From: Bacteroidota bacterium
GTDB taxonomy: Bacteria; Bacteroidota; Bacteroidia; Chitinophagales; Chitinophagaceae
NCBI GenBank assembly: GCA_018267625.1
Contig: JAFDYC010000012.1
Span: 1-64,000, forward strand
Reading direction: 5' to 3'
DNA: 64,000 nt
Both the position numbers and the translations under genes were made by a program. The notes beneath the pieces are model-generated. The model was not told the DNA's origin and did no database searches. It was given only the letters and a program-made list of their open reading frames with translations. Shown piece by piece: positions 1 through 9,101 of this stretch (position 1 is its first letter; every line of letters begins with the position of its first letter).

Positions 1-8
1 TAAGGATT

Positions 9-1229
9 ATGCCCCTTTCTTCACAGCACGGCTTCGACACACTTTGCATCCATGGTGGCCATCAGGCGCCTTCGCAGCGCGCACATCTAACACCCCTCTT
101 TGCCACCAGCACCTACACCTTTGATTCTGCAGAGCAGGCAGAAACAGTTTTTCAGGGTCAGGAACCGGGCTATATCTATGGCCGTTTTGGCAGCCCTACA
201 ATCCGCGAGGCAGAAGAGAAAATTGCGTTGCTGGAAGGCTTTGGTCTAAACCTAAAATTGGATGCCCTGCTTCATGCTTCCGGCATGGCGGCAATCAGCA
301 CCCTACTACTGGCCAACTTGAAGGCAGGAGATAAAATCATCACCCACCGCAGCCTCTATGGGGGCACTCAAGAGATGCTGGACAAGGTGCTGCCTGGCCT
401 CGGCATCGAAGCCATCGTGACAGATTTCGGGAATATTCAAGCAGTAGAACGGCTCATAAAAAATGAGGCATCCATCCGCATGATGTACCTCGAGACACCC
501 GCCAATCCAACCTTACAATGCGTCTCCCTGGAAGCCTATTGTGCACTCGGAAAGCAGCAGGGGCTTTTGATTTGTGCGGACAACACTTTTGCTACACCCT
601 ACCTACAGCAGCCTTTCCGCTTTGGCCTTGACTTTGTCGTCCACAGCACTACCAAGTTTCTGAATGGGCATGGAACGGCAGTAGGAGGAGTACTCGTTTT
701 TCGGGAAGACCTGGAATCCGAACGCAAGCAAAAACTAATTAAAACCCATCGGCTGCTGGGGGGGAACAGCAATGCCTTTGATGCATTCTTACTAACCAAT
801 GGGCTGCGCACACTGGGCTTGCGTATGGAGCGGCATTGCACCAATGCACAGGCTGTAGCTGAATTTCTAGAACAGGAGGTCAACGTTGAACGGGTATATT
901 TCCCGGGCCTGACATCCCATCCACATCATGAACTGGCGCAGCAGCAAATGAAATACCCTGCACCCGTGTTGAGTTTTGAATTGAAAGGAGGCATCGAAGC
1001 AGGCCGGCGGTTTATGAATGCGCTGCGGCTGTGCAGCAATGCAGTCAGCTTAGGCACGACAGACACCATCCTCTCGCACCCGGCATCCACAACGCATGTA
1101 GGCGTACCCCGTGAAGCTCGCCTGGCTTCCGGCATCAGCGATGGCCTGATACGCATGAGTGTTGGGATGGAAAACATTGAAGACCTCCTCGCCGACCTGA
1201 GGCAGGCCCTGAAGCAGGCAACCGCATAA
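9..1229 (+). CDS. Trans-sulfuration family PLP enzyme (methionine gamma-lyase / cystathionine gamma-synthase / O-acetylhomoserine sulfhydrylase type)
   Basis: This 406-residue protein has the full length and motifs of the Cys/Met metabolism PLP-dependent family. Residues 57-63 (YGRFGSP) match the phosphate-binding YxRxxNP-type segment. The Schiff-base lysine is K216 in STTKFLNGHG, and the aspartate that holds the pyridine nitrogen lies in ICADNTFATP. Enzymes of this family act on cysteine, homocysteine, methionine or acyl-homoserine in the cytoplasm. The sequence alone does not separate lyase from sulfhydrylase or gamma-synthase. The next gene begins 3 bases after its stop, so the two are probably co-transcribed, although their functions look unrelated. 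Only 8 bases precede the start, so its promoter lies outside the window. Confidence 0.9.
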   Translation: MPLSSQHGFDTLCIHGGHQAPSQRAHLTPLFATSTYTFDSAEQAETVFQGQEPGYIYGRFGSPTIREAEEKIALLEGFGLNLKLDALLHASGMAAISTLLLANLKAGDKIITHRSLYGGTQEMLDKVLPGLGIEAIVTDFGNIQAVERLIKNEASIRMMYLETPANPTLQCVSLEAYCALGKQQGLLICADNTFATPYLQQPFRFGLDFVVHSTTKFLNGHGTAVGGVLVFREDLESERKQKLIKTHRLLGGNSNAFDAFLLTNGLRTLGLRMERHCTNAQAVAEFLEQEVNVERVYFPGLTSHPHHELAQQQMKYPAPVLSFELKGGIEAGRRFMNALRLCSNAVSLGTTDTILSHPASTTHVGVPREARLASGISDGLIRMSVGMENIEDLLADLRQALKQATA

Positions 1230-1232
1230 CCG

Positions 1233-2660
1233 ATGAATCGTTCGTCCAACTGGCCGAAGCCCCTGAATTTTCTACGCGCTCCCATGCCGGTAATCATCGT
1301 GCATTTGCTGTGCTTCGTCCTGATGATGCCCTTGGTGTATGCCGGGTTCTATGCACATCCTTCCGGCGCGGATGATTTTTCATATGCAACCTGGAGCCAT
1401 TTTCAATCCGGATTCACAAGGCTTTATCTCGGTTTTGGCGGGCGTTATTTCAGTACCCTGTTGGTATTGCTCGGCCCGCTGCATTGGCACAGCATCTTGG
1501 GCAACAGGCTGGCCTGCCTGCTCATCCTGATTGGATTTTTAGGAACCTATTATTCGTTTATAAAAAGCTTGCTCATCCGATTCACCACAATCGGGAATGC
1601 ATGGGCGGGATCCCTGGCGGCCATTACTGTACTGGTCATCCTGAACCACATGTCCTCTCCGGACGAAAGCTTCTTCTGGTACACCGCTGCCGTAACCTAC
1701 ACCGTGCCTGCCATCCTTTTTGCCTGGCTGATGATGCTGCTGATGCGTTTGGAAACAAGCCCTAAATCCGGGCTTCGCCTAACTGCATACCTCTTGGCTT
1801 TGGCAATCTGTGGCGGGAATGAGATGATATCGCTCCTATTGCTCTGCTTGTTATGGGCTCTTTGGCTTGGCTATAAAAAACAAGGCTTTGATTCGTTTGC
1901 ACGCTTCAACCGAAACCTGTTCTTGCTGAGTATTATGGGCCTGACCATATTTCTCATTTCACCAGGGAACTATGTACGGATAGGAACCCAGCGACATGAG
2001 TGGTTTATGGTTTTCCCCAACTGGATATATTTCACCCAACGCGAGTTGTTTCGTTGGATCAGCGACCCGGTTCTGATATTCTTTTCTGCTGCTGTACTCC
2101 TCTTTTTTAGCAGTCATCCGCTGCGCCGCCCGCATCTAAGTTTATGGGCAGCATTTCTATTACCCTTTGGGGTCACCTACCTCTTCGTATTGCCATGCCA
2201 GATAATGGTAGGCTCTCAGTTCTATCCCCGTGTGGCCAACACGGTTTTTATCTTTTTCCTCATGGCCTGGCTGATTTTTCTCTTACACCTGGCAACAGCG
2301 ATTCATGAAGTTTCAAAAGATGGCTTTGCAAAAGGGAAGCGGAGTTTCGTGCTCGTTGCTGCTGCAATATTCCTGGCCACGATTTCCGGGTTGAGCAGGA
2401 TTCCACGACCAGAGTATGGTGTCGTCATGACGATTCGGAGCCTGGCGATGCGGGTGCCCCAGCGATATGATGCAGAATTGAAAGCACGATACCAGATGAT
2501 TCGCGCCGGAGGCGACACCGTGCTGCTTCCTCCCCTCACAACGAAAGACGAAAACCCACTTTATTTTCTGGACATCACCACCGACCCTTCGAACCCACAG
2601 AATAAGTACTATGCTCAATGGTGGGGGAAAAAAGCAATTGCCTTGTCGCGGTTCCAGTAG
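1233..2660 (+). CDS. DUF6056-type multi-pass membrane protein
   Basis: This 475-residue integral membrane protein has about ten hydrophobic segments spread over its length. The N-terminal loop after the first segment carries GADDFSY, the acidic motif seen in DUF6056 and in GT39-like glycosyltransferase folds, where such residues sit in the extracytoplasmic loop. The role is unknown, and a lipid-linked sugar or other envelope-polymer transferase is a family-level guess. The C-terminal 100 or so residues are soluble. It starts 3 bases after the upstream PLP enzyme. The family call rests on my recognition of the motif and topology. Confidence 0.7.
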   Translation: MNRSSNWPKPLNFLRAPMPVIIVHLLCFVLMMPLVYAGFYAHPSGADDFSYATWSHFQSGFTRLYLGFGGRYFSTLLVLLGPLHWHSILGNRLACLLILIGFLGTYYSFIKSLLIRFTTIGNAWAGSLAAITVLVILNHMSSPDESFFWYTAAVTYTVPAILFAWLMMLLMRLETSPKSGLRLTAYLLALAICGGNEMISLLLLCLLWALWLGYKKQGFDSFARFNRNLFLLSIMGLTIFLISPGNYVRIGTQRHEWFMVFPNWIYFTQRELFRWISDPVLIFFSAAVLLFFSSHPLRRPHLSLWAAFLLPFGVTYLFVLPCQIMVGSQFYPRVANTVFIFFLMAWLIFLLHLATAIHEVSKDGFAKGKRSFVLVAAAIFLATISGLSRIPRPEYGVVMTIRSLAMRVPQRYDAELKARYQMIRAGGDTVLLPPLTTKDENPLYFLDITTDPSNPQNKYYAQWWGKKAIALSRFQ

Positions 2661-2800
2661 TACGGCAGGCGGTAGCAACAGCCCCATAACTTGATGGAAG
2701 TGCATCGCAAATCCAAATCAGGTGGATGACCCGTAGAATTCAGAGACGGGTTCATAAAAAGGTTCCATTCCGCAAGCAGGATTCCAGCTACCCAAATAAA

Positions 2801-2829
2801 TTGTCCGGCTGCAGGGCCGCCTACCTTTG
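2801..2829 (+). promoter_or_regulatory. Bacteroidota-type promoter of the thiolase gene, probably giving a leaderless transcript
   Basis: TTG (2801-2803), 18 bases, then TACCTTTG (2822-2829) matches the -33/-7 elements used by the Bacteroidota housekeeping sigma factor. The thiolase ATG starts only 6 bases after the last G. In this promoter class transcription begins a few bases past the -7 element, so the mRNA should start at or within about 2 bases of the ATG. Confidence 0.75.
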
Positions 2830-2834
2830 CGCCC

Positions 2835-4028
2835 ATGCAAACTGCTTACGTAATTGATGCTGTCCGTACGCCGATTGGCAAGTATGGCGGTGCATTGGCG
2901 ATGGTACGCCCCGACGACCTCCTGGCTCTGGTGATTCGTTCGCTCATCGAAAGAAACCCCGGTATTGACCCCTCAGAAATTGAAGATGTGATTGCGGGTG
3001 CAGCCAATCAGGCCGGTGAGGACAACCGGAATGTGGCACGTATGTCAGCCCTGCTGGCGGGCCTGCCACTGAGTGTAGCAGGCAGCACCGTCAACCGATT
3101 GTGCGCTTCGGGCCTGGAGGCCATACAGACAGCAGCACGGGCCATCATGTGCGGGGATGGGGATCTTTTTATTGCAGGTGGAGTGGAAAGCATGAGCCGT
3201 GCACCCTACGTGATAGGCAAGCCGGAAGCGGGTTTCAGCCGCGGGCAAAAAATGGAAGACACAACGATGGGCTGGCGCTTCATCAATAAAAAACTGAGTG
3301 CATTGCATCACCCTTTTGCGATGGGTGAAACGGCAGAAAATGTAGCAGAACGGTATCAGGTCAGCCGGGAAGCACAGGATGAATTTGCCCATCACACACA
3401 GGAGAAATATGCGGCTGCAGATGCATCAGGCCGTTTTAATGAAGAACTCATCGCTGTGGCAGTGCCAGGACCTAAAGGAACACAGAGCATAGTGTCGAAA
3501 GATGAGCATCCTCGCCGATCCAGCATAGAGCAGCTTGCAAAGTTGAAACCTGCATTCAAAGCAGGAGGCAGCGTGACAGCGGGCAACAGCAGCGGCATCA
3601 ATGATGGCGCCTCGGCCTTGCTGCTGGCTTCAGAACAAGCCGTAAAAAAATACGGCCTGAAACCTCTGGCAAAAGTGACCGCGATGGCTGTAGCGGGAGT
3701 AGAACCTTCACACATGGGCATGGGGCCCGTGCCTGCCACCCGGAAAGCCTTGATGCGTGCAGGCCTGAAAGCAACAGACCTAAGCCTGATCGAGCTGAAC
3801 GAAGCTTTTGCTGCGCAGGCAATCCCCTGCATGAGCGAACTGGAGCTGGATGCAACGAAGGTGAATGTGAATGGCGGCGCCATCGCACTGGGGCATCCTT
3901 TAGGTTGTAGTGGAGCTCGTATCGCCACGACCCTGCTGCATGAGCTGAAAAAACGAGGCGGTGGCTACGGACTGGCTACGATGTGTATCGGCGTAGGGCA
4001 AGGCTCCGCCATCATTTTTGAATCCTGA
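2835..4028 (+). CDS. pcaF: Thiolase, 3-oxoadipyl-CoA thiolase type
   Basis: This 397-residue protein is a complete thiolase. The nucleophile is C90 in NRLCASG, and the C-terminal catalytic pair is H354 in GGAIALGHPLG and C384 in CIGVGQG. The N-terminal RTPIGKYGGAL, the segment ANQAGEDNRNVARM and the DTTMGWRF region resemble PcaF/PaaJ more than fatty-acid thiolases. Those enzymes cleave 3-oxoadipyl-CoA to succinyl-CoA and acetyl-CoA at the end of aromatic degradation. An ACMSD-like decarboxylase follows within 100 bases and a pterin dehydratase converges on it, which fits an aromatic amino acid theme. Substrate preference is inferred from sequence resemblance only. Confidence 0.88.
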   Translation: MQTAYVIDAVRTPIGKYGGALAMVRPDDLLALVIRSLIERNPGIDPSEIEDVIAGAANQAGEDNRNVARMSALLAGLPLSVAGSTVNRLCASGLEAIQTAARAIMCGDGDLFIAGGVESMSRAPYVIGKPEAGFSRGQKMEDTTMGWRFINKKLSALHHPFAMGETAENVAERYQVSREAQDEFAHHTQEKYAAADASGRFNEELIAVAVPGPKGTQSIVSKDEHPRRSSIEQLAKLKPAFKAGGSVTAGNSSGINDGASALLLASEQAVKKYGLKPLAKVTAMAVAGVEPSHMGMGPVPATRKALMRAGLKATDLSLIELNEAFAAQAIPCMSELELDATKVNVNGGAIALGHPLGCSGARIATTLLHELKKRGGGYGLATMCIGVGQGSAIIFES

Positions 4029-4124
4029 AACAACGGCGGCTACTGATTACCCCTACGCAAGCAGGCGGTGCATTTTATTATTGCCTGGCGGCAAAAACAC
4101 TACGAAAACAATCCGGATTCACAC

Positions 4125-5120
4125 ATGAAATCATTAGACATCCACACCCATATCCTGCCGGAGCAGGTGCCCAACTGGATGAAGAAATTCGGTTATGGAG
4201 ACTTCATCCACCTGGAGCATCATAAGCCCTGTTGTGCCCGGATGATCAAAGGCGATAAATTTTTCCGAGAGATAGAAGAAAACTGCTGGGAACCCAAGGC
4301 TCGACTGAAGGACATGGACGAAACAGAAGTAGGCATGCAGGTAATTTCGACCATTCCCGTCTTGTTCAATTATTGGGCGAAACCGGAACACGGGCTGGAA
4401 ACATCACGCTATTTCAATGACCATATTGCGCAAAGTGCCGCCTTATATCCGGAACGGTTTATCGGCATCGGCACCGTACCCCTGCAGGATGTGGACCGGG
4501 CCATCCGCGAGATGGAGCGCTGCGTGAACGAGCTAAAGATGCCCGGCCTGGAAATTGGCTCCAATGTGAATAATAAGAACCTGAGTGATCCCGAATTCGA
4601 TTCCTTCTGGCAGGCTGCAGAGGAGCTGAACTGTGCGCTATTCATCCATCCCTGGGAGGTTATGGGGGCAGCGGATATGCAGCGCTATTGGCTGCCCTGG
4701 CTGGTGGGGATGCCCGGTGAGACTTCGCGGGCAATTTGCAGTCTGATTTTCGCCGGCGTGTTTGAGCGATTCCCGAAGCTGCGCATCGCCTTTGCACATG
4801 GCGGCGGTTCATTCCCCTTCACCATTGGCCGCATCCAGCATGGATTTGATGTGCGCCCGGACCTGTGCGCGATAGACAATGATGTTGCGCCTCGCAGCTA
4901 TGTGGGCAAGTTCTGGATTGATGCCTTGCTGCATGATGCCGATGCCCTGAATTATGCCCTGAAACTGATGGGTCAGGACAAGCTCTGCATGGGCTCAGAC
5001 TACCCATTCCCGCTGGGAGAACACAGGCCCGGCAACTTAATCCGGAGTATGGATTATCCTGATGCCCTAAAGCAACAATTGCTTTGGGATAATGGCATGC
5101 GCTGGCTGGGGCTGGCCTGA
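4125..5120 (+). CDS. Amidohydrolase-family decarboxylase, 2-amino-3-carboxymuconate-6-semialdehyde decarboxylase (ACMSD) type
   Basis: This is a 331-residue TIM-barrel metal hydrolase of the ACMSD subgroup. It has the N-terminal HTH metal motif (residues 7-9), a central FIHPWE histidine, AFAHGGG and the late GSDYPFPLG aspartate. ACMSD decarboxylates the ring-opened product of 3-hydroxyanthranilate in tryptophan (kynurenine) breakdown. The reading frame is open 57 bases further upstream to a GTG. I chose the ATG at 4125 because the protein then begins MKSLDIHTHILP, the usual family start. It follows the thiolase by 96 bases and could share its transcript. Confidence 0.88.
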   Translation: MKSLDIHTHILPEQVPNWMKKFGYGDFIHLEHHKPCCARMIKGDKFFREIEENCWEPKARLKDMDETEVGMQVISTIPVLFNYWAKPEHGLETSRYFNDHIAQSAALYPERFIGIGTVPLQDVDRAIREMERCVNELKMPGLEIGSNVNNKNLSDPEFDSFWQAAEELNCALFIHPWEVMGAADMQRYWLPWLVGMPGETSRAICSLIFAGVFERFPKLRIAFAHGGGSFPFTIGRIQHGFDVRPDLCAIDNDVAPRSYVGKFWIDALLHDADALNYALKLMGQDKLCMGSDYPFPLGEHRPGNLIRSMDYPDALKQQLLWDNGMRWLGLA

Positions 5121-5121
5121 G

Positions 5122-5400
5122 TCAGCAATAGCTTTCCAGGGCATGGGCCATCTTTAAATCTTTTTCCGTGACACCACCAGCATCGTGCGTGCTCAGCCGG
5201 ATGTGCACCTGATTGTAAACACCGCTCCATTCCGCATGGTGGTTCATTTTTTCGGAGTACAGAGCAATGCGGGAGAGAAAGGCAAACGCTTCATTGAAGT
5301 CGGCAAAGAGGAAGTCTTTCTGAATGGAGCTACCGTCCATACTCCAGCCCGGGAGCGTTTCTAAAGCGATGTGAATGGCGCCAGAATCCAGTGCTTGCAT
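5122..5400 (-). CDS. phhB: 4a-hydroxytetrahydrobiopterin dehydratase (pterin carbinolamine dehydratase)
   Basis: At 92 residues this is the normal length for a PCD/DCoH protein. The catalytic signature is clear: NHHAEW followed by YNQVHIRLSTHDAGGVTEKD. The enzyme dehydrates 4a-hydroxytetrahydropterin, which recycles the cofactor of phenylalanine and related aromatic hydroxylases. No such hydroxylase lies in the window. The gene converges on the ACMSD gene with 1 base between stop codons. A TATTTTTA element 15-25 bases upstream of the ATG resembles the phylum's -7 box with one mismatch. Confidence 0.92.
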   Translation of the reverse strand: MQALDSGAIHIALETLPGWSMDGSSIQKDFLFADFNEAFAFLSRIALYSEKMNHHAEWSGVYNQVHIRLSTHDAGGVTEKDLKMAHALESYC

Positions 5401-5478
5401 GATGATTTGTTTTTTCTAAAAATAGGTTCAGAATCTGCCCATAATTGCTGCCGATAAAACCGCGCCCATAGCCGGCCT

Positions 5479-5486
5479 TACCTTAG
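5479..5486 (+). promoter_or_regulatory. Probable -7 promoter element of bshC
   Basis: TACCTTAG differs from TAnnTTTG at one position and lies 9 bases before the bshC ATG at 5496. No convincing TTG sits at the expected upstream distance, so this is a weaker call than the thiolase promoter. Confidence 0.4.
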
Positions 5487-5495
5487 CCGGCAACT

Positions 5496-7091
5496 ATGCA
5501 AGCCCGCTTCCTGCCTTATGCCGAGACGCATCGTTTTTCGCGGCTGGCAACCGATTATCTGGCCGGAAATGATTCGCTACAAGGCCTCTATGCTTTTTCT
5601 CCGGATGCGGCCGGCATAACTCAGGCTATTACTTCCAGGCAAAAATTTCCGGTGCAACGTGCCCTACTGCATCAGGTGTTATGCGGACAATATGCAGGGC
5701 TGCCCCCCGAGCAGAAGCTTTCGGAAAACATAGCCCGGCTGACGCAGGAAAACACCTTTACAATCTGTACGGCCCATCAGCCCAACCTGGCCACGGGCTA
5801 TCTCTATTTCATTTACAAAATCGTCCATGCCATTCGTCTGACTCAGGATTTAGGAAAGGAAATGCCGGGGTTTCATTTCGTGCCCGTGTACTACATGGGC
5901 AGTGAAGATGCAGACCTGGAAGAGCTGGGCCGCTTTCGTTTTCGGGAGCGACAGTTTGTATGGGATGCAGCCGGTCAGCAAGGTGCCGTGGGCCGGATGA
6001 ACACAGAGTCGCTGGCCCCTTTGCTTCAGGAGTTGTTTGCCCTGATAGGCCCTCCCGGCCCCCATGCCGAGCGCTTAGAAACGATGTTGCGCGAGGCATA
6101 CCTGGGACAAAAAGATATCGCTGCCGCTACCCGTTGGCTCGTACATGCCTTGTTTGGGAAGTATGGCCTGGTGGTACTGGATGCGGATGATGCCCGGCTC
6201 AAGAAATCGTTTATTCCAGTGATGAAAGAAGAGCTGCTACAGCAAAGCGCCCGCCCGCTGGTGGAGGCAGCAAATGAGCAGCTTCAAGCTTCCGGCTATA
6301 CACCCCAAGCTTTCCCGCGCGACATCAATCTGTTTTACCTCAGGGATCATCTTCGGGGGCGAATCGAAAGGCAGGAGAATGGCTGGCAGGTGCATGGCAG
6401 CAACATCTCCTGGGGGCAGGAGGCCTTGCTTGCAGAACTGTATGATCACCCTGAGCGTTTTTCCCCAAACGTGATTTTACGACCGCTGTATCAGGAGTGT
6501 ATCCTGCCTGACATTTCGTTTATTGGTGGCGGTTCCGAACTAGCCTACTGGATGCAGTTAAAGGTTTTGTTTGCACATCATGGCCTCTTCTACCCTACCG
6601 TGTTGTTGCGCCAGTCGGTGATGTGGCTGAGCGAAAAGCAACAGCAGAGAATGCAGCGTCTTGGCCTCAGCGATGCAGCGATTTTTCTTCAGAAAGATGC
6701 AGCATTTAAATCCTGGATTCAGGAGCATGAACCATCCGATTGGAAACTGGATGATTTGCGTCAGCAGCGGAACATATTGCTGGCGGCACTCCGGGAGAAA
6801 GCAGCTTCTATTGACTCCACATTGGAGCGTAGTGCAGCATCTGTGTCGGCTCGCATGGAGCATCAGTTTTTAGCATTGGAAACGAAAATGCTGCGGAGCC
6901 TGAAACGCAAACACACAGATGCTTTGCAGCAAATAGAAGGCATACTGCAAGCATTGTTTCCGGGAGGAGGGTTGGCAGAAAGAAGCGAGAATTTCATGAC
7001 CTATTACCTGGAATATGGCGAAGCCTTTATAGAAACCTTGCTCCGCGAGATGCGGCCCTTACAGCAGCAGTTTATGATTCTGACACCCTAA
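5496..7091 (+). CDS. bshC: Bacillithiol biosynthesis cysteine-adding enzyme BshC
   Basis: The 531-residue protein matches BshC in length and layout. It has a nucleotidyltransferase-like core with TAHQPNLATGYLYFIYKI near residues 93-110, FVPVYYMGSEDADLEE, and a C-terminal coiled-coil region around residues 400-490. BshC joins cysteine to glucosaminyl-malate, the last step of bacillithiol synthesis, in the cytoplasm. The bshA and bshB genes are not in the window, which is usual because the pathway genes are scattered in Bacteroidota. The start ATG follows a TACCTTAG promoter-like element by 9 bases. Confidence 0.92.
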   Translation: MQARFLPYAETHRFSRLATDYLAGNDSLQGLYAFSPDAAGITQAITSRQKFPVQRALLHQVLCGQYAGLPPEQKLSENIARLTQENTFTICTAHQPNLATGYLYFIYKIVHAIRLTQDLGKEMPGFHFVPVYYMGSEDADLEELGRFRFRERQFVWDAAGQQGAVGRMNTESLAPLLQELFALIGPPGPHAERLETMLREAYLGQKDIAAATRWLVHALFGKYGLVVLDADDARLKKSFIPVMKEELLQQSARPLVEAANEQLQASGYTPQAFPRDINLFYLRDHLRGRIERQENGWQVHGSNISWGQEALLAELYDHPERFSPNVILRPLYQECILPDISFIGGGSELAYWMQLKVLFAHHGLFYPTVLLRQSVMWLSEKQQQRMQRLGLSDAAIFLQKDAAFKSWIQEHEPSDWKLDDLRQQRNILLAALREKAASIDSTLERSAASVSARMEHQFLALETKMLRSLKRKHTDALQQIEGILQALFPGGGLAERSENFMTYYLEYGEAFIETLLREMRPLQQQFMILTP

Positions 7092-7251
7092 TCCGGAGCA
7101 TTCTATTTCCAATTTTTTTGAGGGGGCCGAAAGCTAGAAAGCTGAAGCTTGTTAAATAAATCAGATTGTTCCTATAATAGCCTGGAAGATGATATTGGGC
7201 AGTTTTCGCAGGCAGGCAAGGGCAGACATTTGCGCGCCTGAGCCTTAGCAC

Positions 7252-9051
7252 ATGCACGATTCTGTCCACAGCTTTCATATCCCCGTGATGGGGATCTCCT
7301 TCACTATTGACACGCCCCTCAAGGTGGCACGTTTTGGTATTTCCTCTGTGGTCTCCATCGTGGACGACCAGTTACTGGAAGATATGCGGATGCATTATTG
7401 CAGACAGTTGGGCAAACCCTACGAACCCATCACCTCGCAGGCGAAAGACAGCAGGGCACGGCGCATCACCGCCAGCTTAGATTCCATGCAGGAACTGCTG
7501 ACGAAACAATTAGAAAAGCTAAAGCTGGAAGCCTTTGTACCCGGCGCTGATATCAGCAAGTATTTTGAATTGCTTCCAGCCTCGCCATTGAAGAAAGAAT
7601 ATCAAGCCATGTTGCGTTTGGTGCCCGGCTCACCAGAACGAATTGCAACCGAAGCCAAATTGCGCAGCACCTTGAAGTTTGGCTCGATCGATGTAAACAT
7701 TATGGCCAAGGTGGACAAGGACAATTATGCAAAGGATGGCAGCAAACTTCCTGCTGAATTTGCAGATGCGATGGCTGCCCTTCGTGGTTTTGCGCAAAGC
7801 AAATTGCATGCTTCACTGGTGCTTTCAGCCGGCTATAACCCGCGCCTGTACAGCTATCTTGAGCGTTTTGACTGTTTCTATCCGGATGCAGAAGGCTTAC
7901 TTTTCAAGCAAGTCATTCTTAAAGTCAGCGATTACCGCTCGGCACACGTTCAGGGGAAAATTTTAGCAAAAAAAGGAATCTGGGTTGCCGAATTCCGGAT
8001 CGAATCGGGCTTAAATTGTGGCGGTCATGCCTTCCCTACAGAAGGCATTTTGCAAGGGCCGATTTTGGAAGAATTCCGGGAAAAGCGTGCAGCATTGCGC
8101 CAAGAATTATTTGGCATTTGCAATGAAAGCTTGCGCCAGTCCGGACGTTCTGTTTTTTTAGAAATTCCAAAGCAGCGCATCACGGCACAAGGCGGCGTCG
8201 GCACTGCCGATGAACATAGCCTGCTGTTGGATTATTATGGGCTGGACAGTGTGGGTTGGGGCAGCCCTTTCTTGCTCGTACCGGAGGCTACCGGCGTTGA
8301 CGAGCATACTCGAGAACAGCTCGCTGTCGCTAAGCCAGAAGATTATTACCTGAGCCATGCCTCCCCACTGGGTGTCCCATTCAACAATTTCAGGCCCAGT
8401 ACTTCGGAAGCTCAGCGCAAGCGCCGCATTGAAAAGGACCGCCCGGGCAGCCCTTGCTATAAGAAATATCTTTCCGCCAACACCGAGTTTACGGAACAGC
8501 CCATCTGCACCTCATCACGCCAATACCAGCATTTAAAAATTAAACAGCTTGAGGCCAGCGGGCTGCCTGAAGATGAGTTAAAACAAGCAGTGGAAGCCGT
8601 AGTTGAGAAAGACTGTCTTTGCGAAGGTTTGAGCGTATCTGCCAGCCACAATAATGACCTTCCAATCCGGCATAACCTGACGGCAGTCACCATTTGCCCA
8701 GGCCCAAATCTGGCCTTTTTCTCTGGCACCTTCAGCCTGCGGGAAATGATTGACCATATCTACGGAAGAGGCTTTGTCGGCAACGCAATCCCCCGTCCCC
8801 ATGTGTTCGTCAATGAACTGCAACTCTACATCCGTTACTTCCGGAAAGAACTGAACAAAGGCAAGGCCAGCTTGACAGAAAAGCTATTGCGTAGCCGTGA
8901 AAATTTCCGGAAAAACCTGCTCCTCGGTATCGAATACTATCGGCAACATATGCCCTACATGGCTAGTGGTGATGCCGGTGCCCGAATGCTGTCGCAATTG
9001 AGCCTTGCGGAAGACCAGCTTATGGAAGATGCCCTGGTGTTACAGGCTTAA
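7252..9051 (+). CDS. Conserved protein of unknown function, 599 residues, with a C-terminal cysteine set
   Basis: I do not recognise a named family. The protein is soluble, with no signal peptide or membrane segment. Notable features are GLNCGGHAFPTEG around C256, and a C-terminal group of cysteines at C419, C455, C457 and C482 (KDCLCEGL, TICPGPN) followed by SGTFSLREMIDHIYGRG. The CxC plus two flanking cysteines could ligate a metal or an Fe-S cluster, which is inference. The composition is like its neighbours, with no sign of recent transfer. It converges on argH with 50 bases between them. A GACATTTG element at 7225-7232 is a possible -7 box. Confidence 0.8.
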   Translation: MHDSVHSFHIPVMGISFTIDTPLKVARFGISSVVSIVDDQLLEDMRMHYCRQLGKPYEPITSQAKDSRARRITASLDSMQELLTKQLEKLKLEAFVPGADISKYFELLPASPLKKEYQAMLRLVPGSPERIATEAKLRSTLKFGSIDVNIMAKVDKDNYAKDGSKLPAEFADAMAALRGFAQSKLHASLVLSAGYNPRLYSYLERFDCFYPDAEGLLFKQVILKVSDYRSAHVQGKILAKKGIWVAEFRIESGLNCGGHAFPTEGILQGPILEEFREKRAALRQELFGICNESLRQSGRSVFLEIPKQRITAQGGVGTADEHSLLLDYYGLDSVGWGSPFLLVPEATGVDEHTREQLAVAKPEDYYLSHASPLGVPFNNFRPSTSEAQRKRRIEKDRPGSPCYKKYLSANTEFTEQPICTSSRQYQHLKIKQLEASGLPEDELKQAVEAVVEKDCLCEGLSVSASHNNDLPIRHNLTAVTICPGPNLAFFSGTFSLREMIDHIYGRGFVGNAIPRPHVFVNELQLYIRYFRKELNKGKASLTEKLLRSRENFRKNLLLGIEYYRQHMPYMASGDAGARMLSQLSLAEDQLMEDALVLQA

Positions 9052-9101
9052 TTCTTGTGAGCTTGCCGCCTAAGCTACCCGGGTTACTTCGTTGTTCCCT
9101 T

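Noticed and set aside
1-8. TAA at the very start of the window as the stop of an upstream gene
   Set aside because: Eight bases are too few to say that a coding region precedes.
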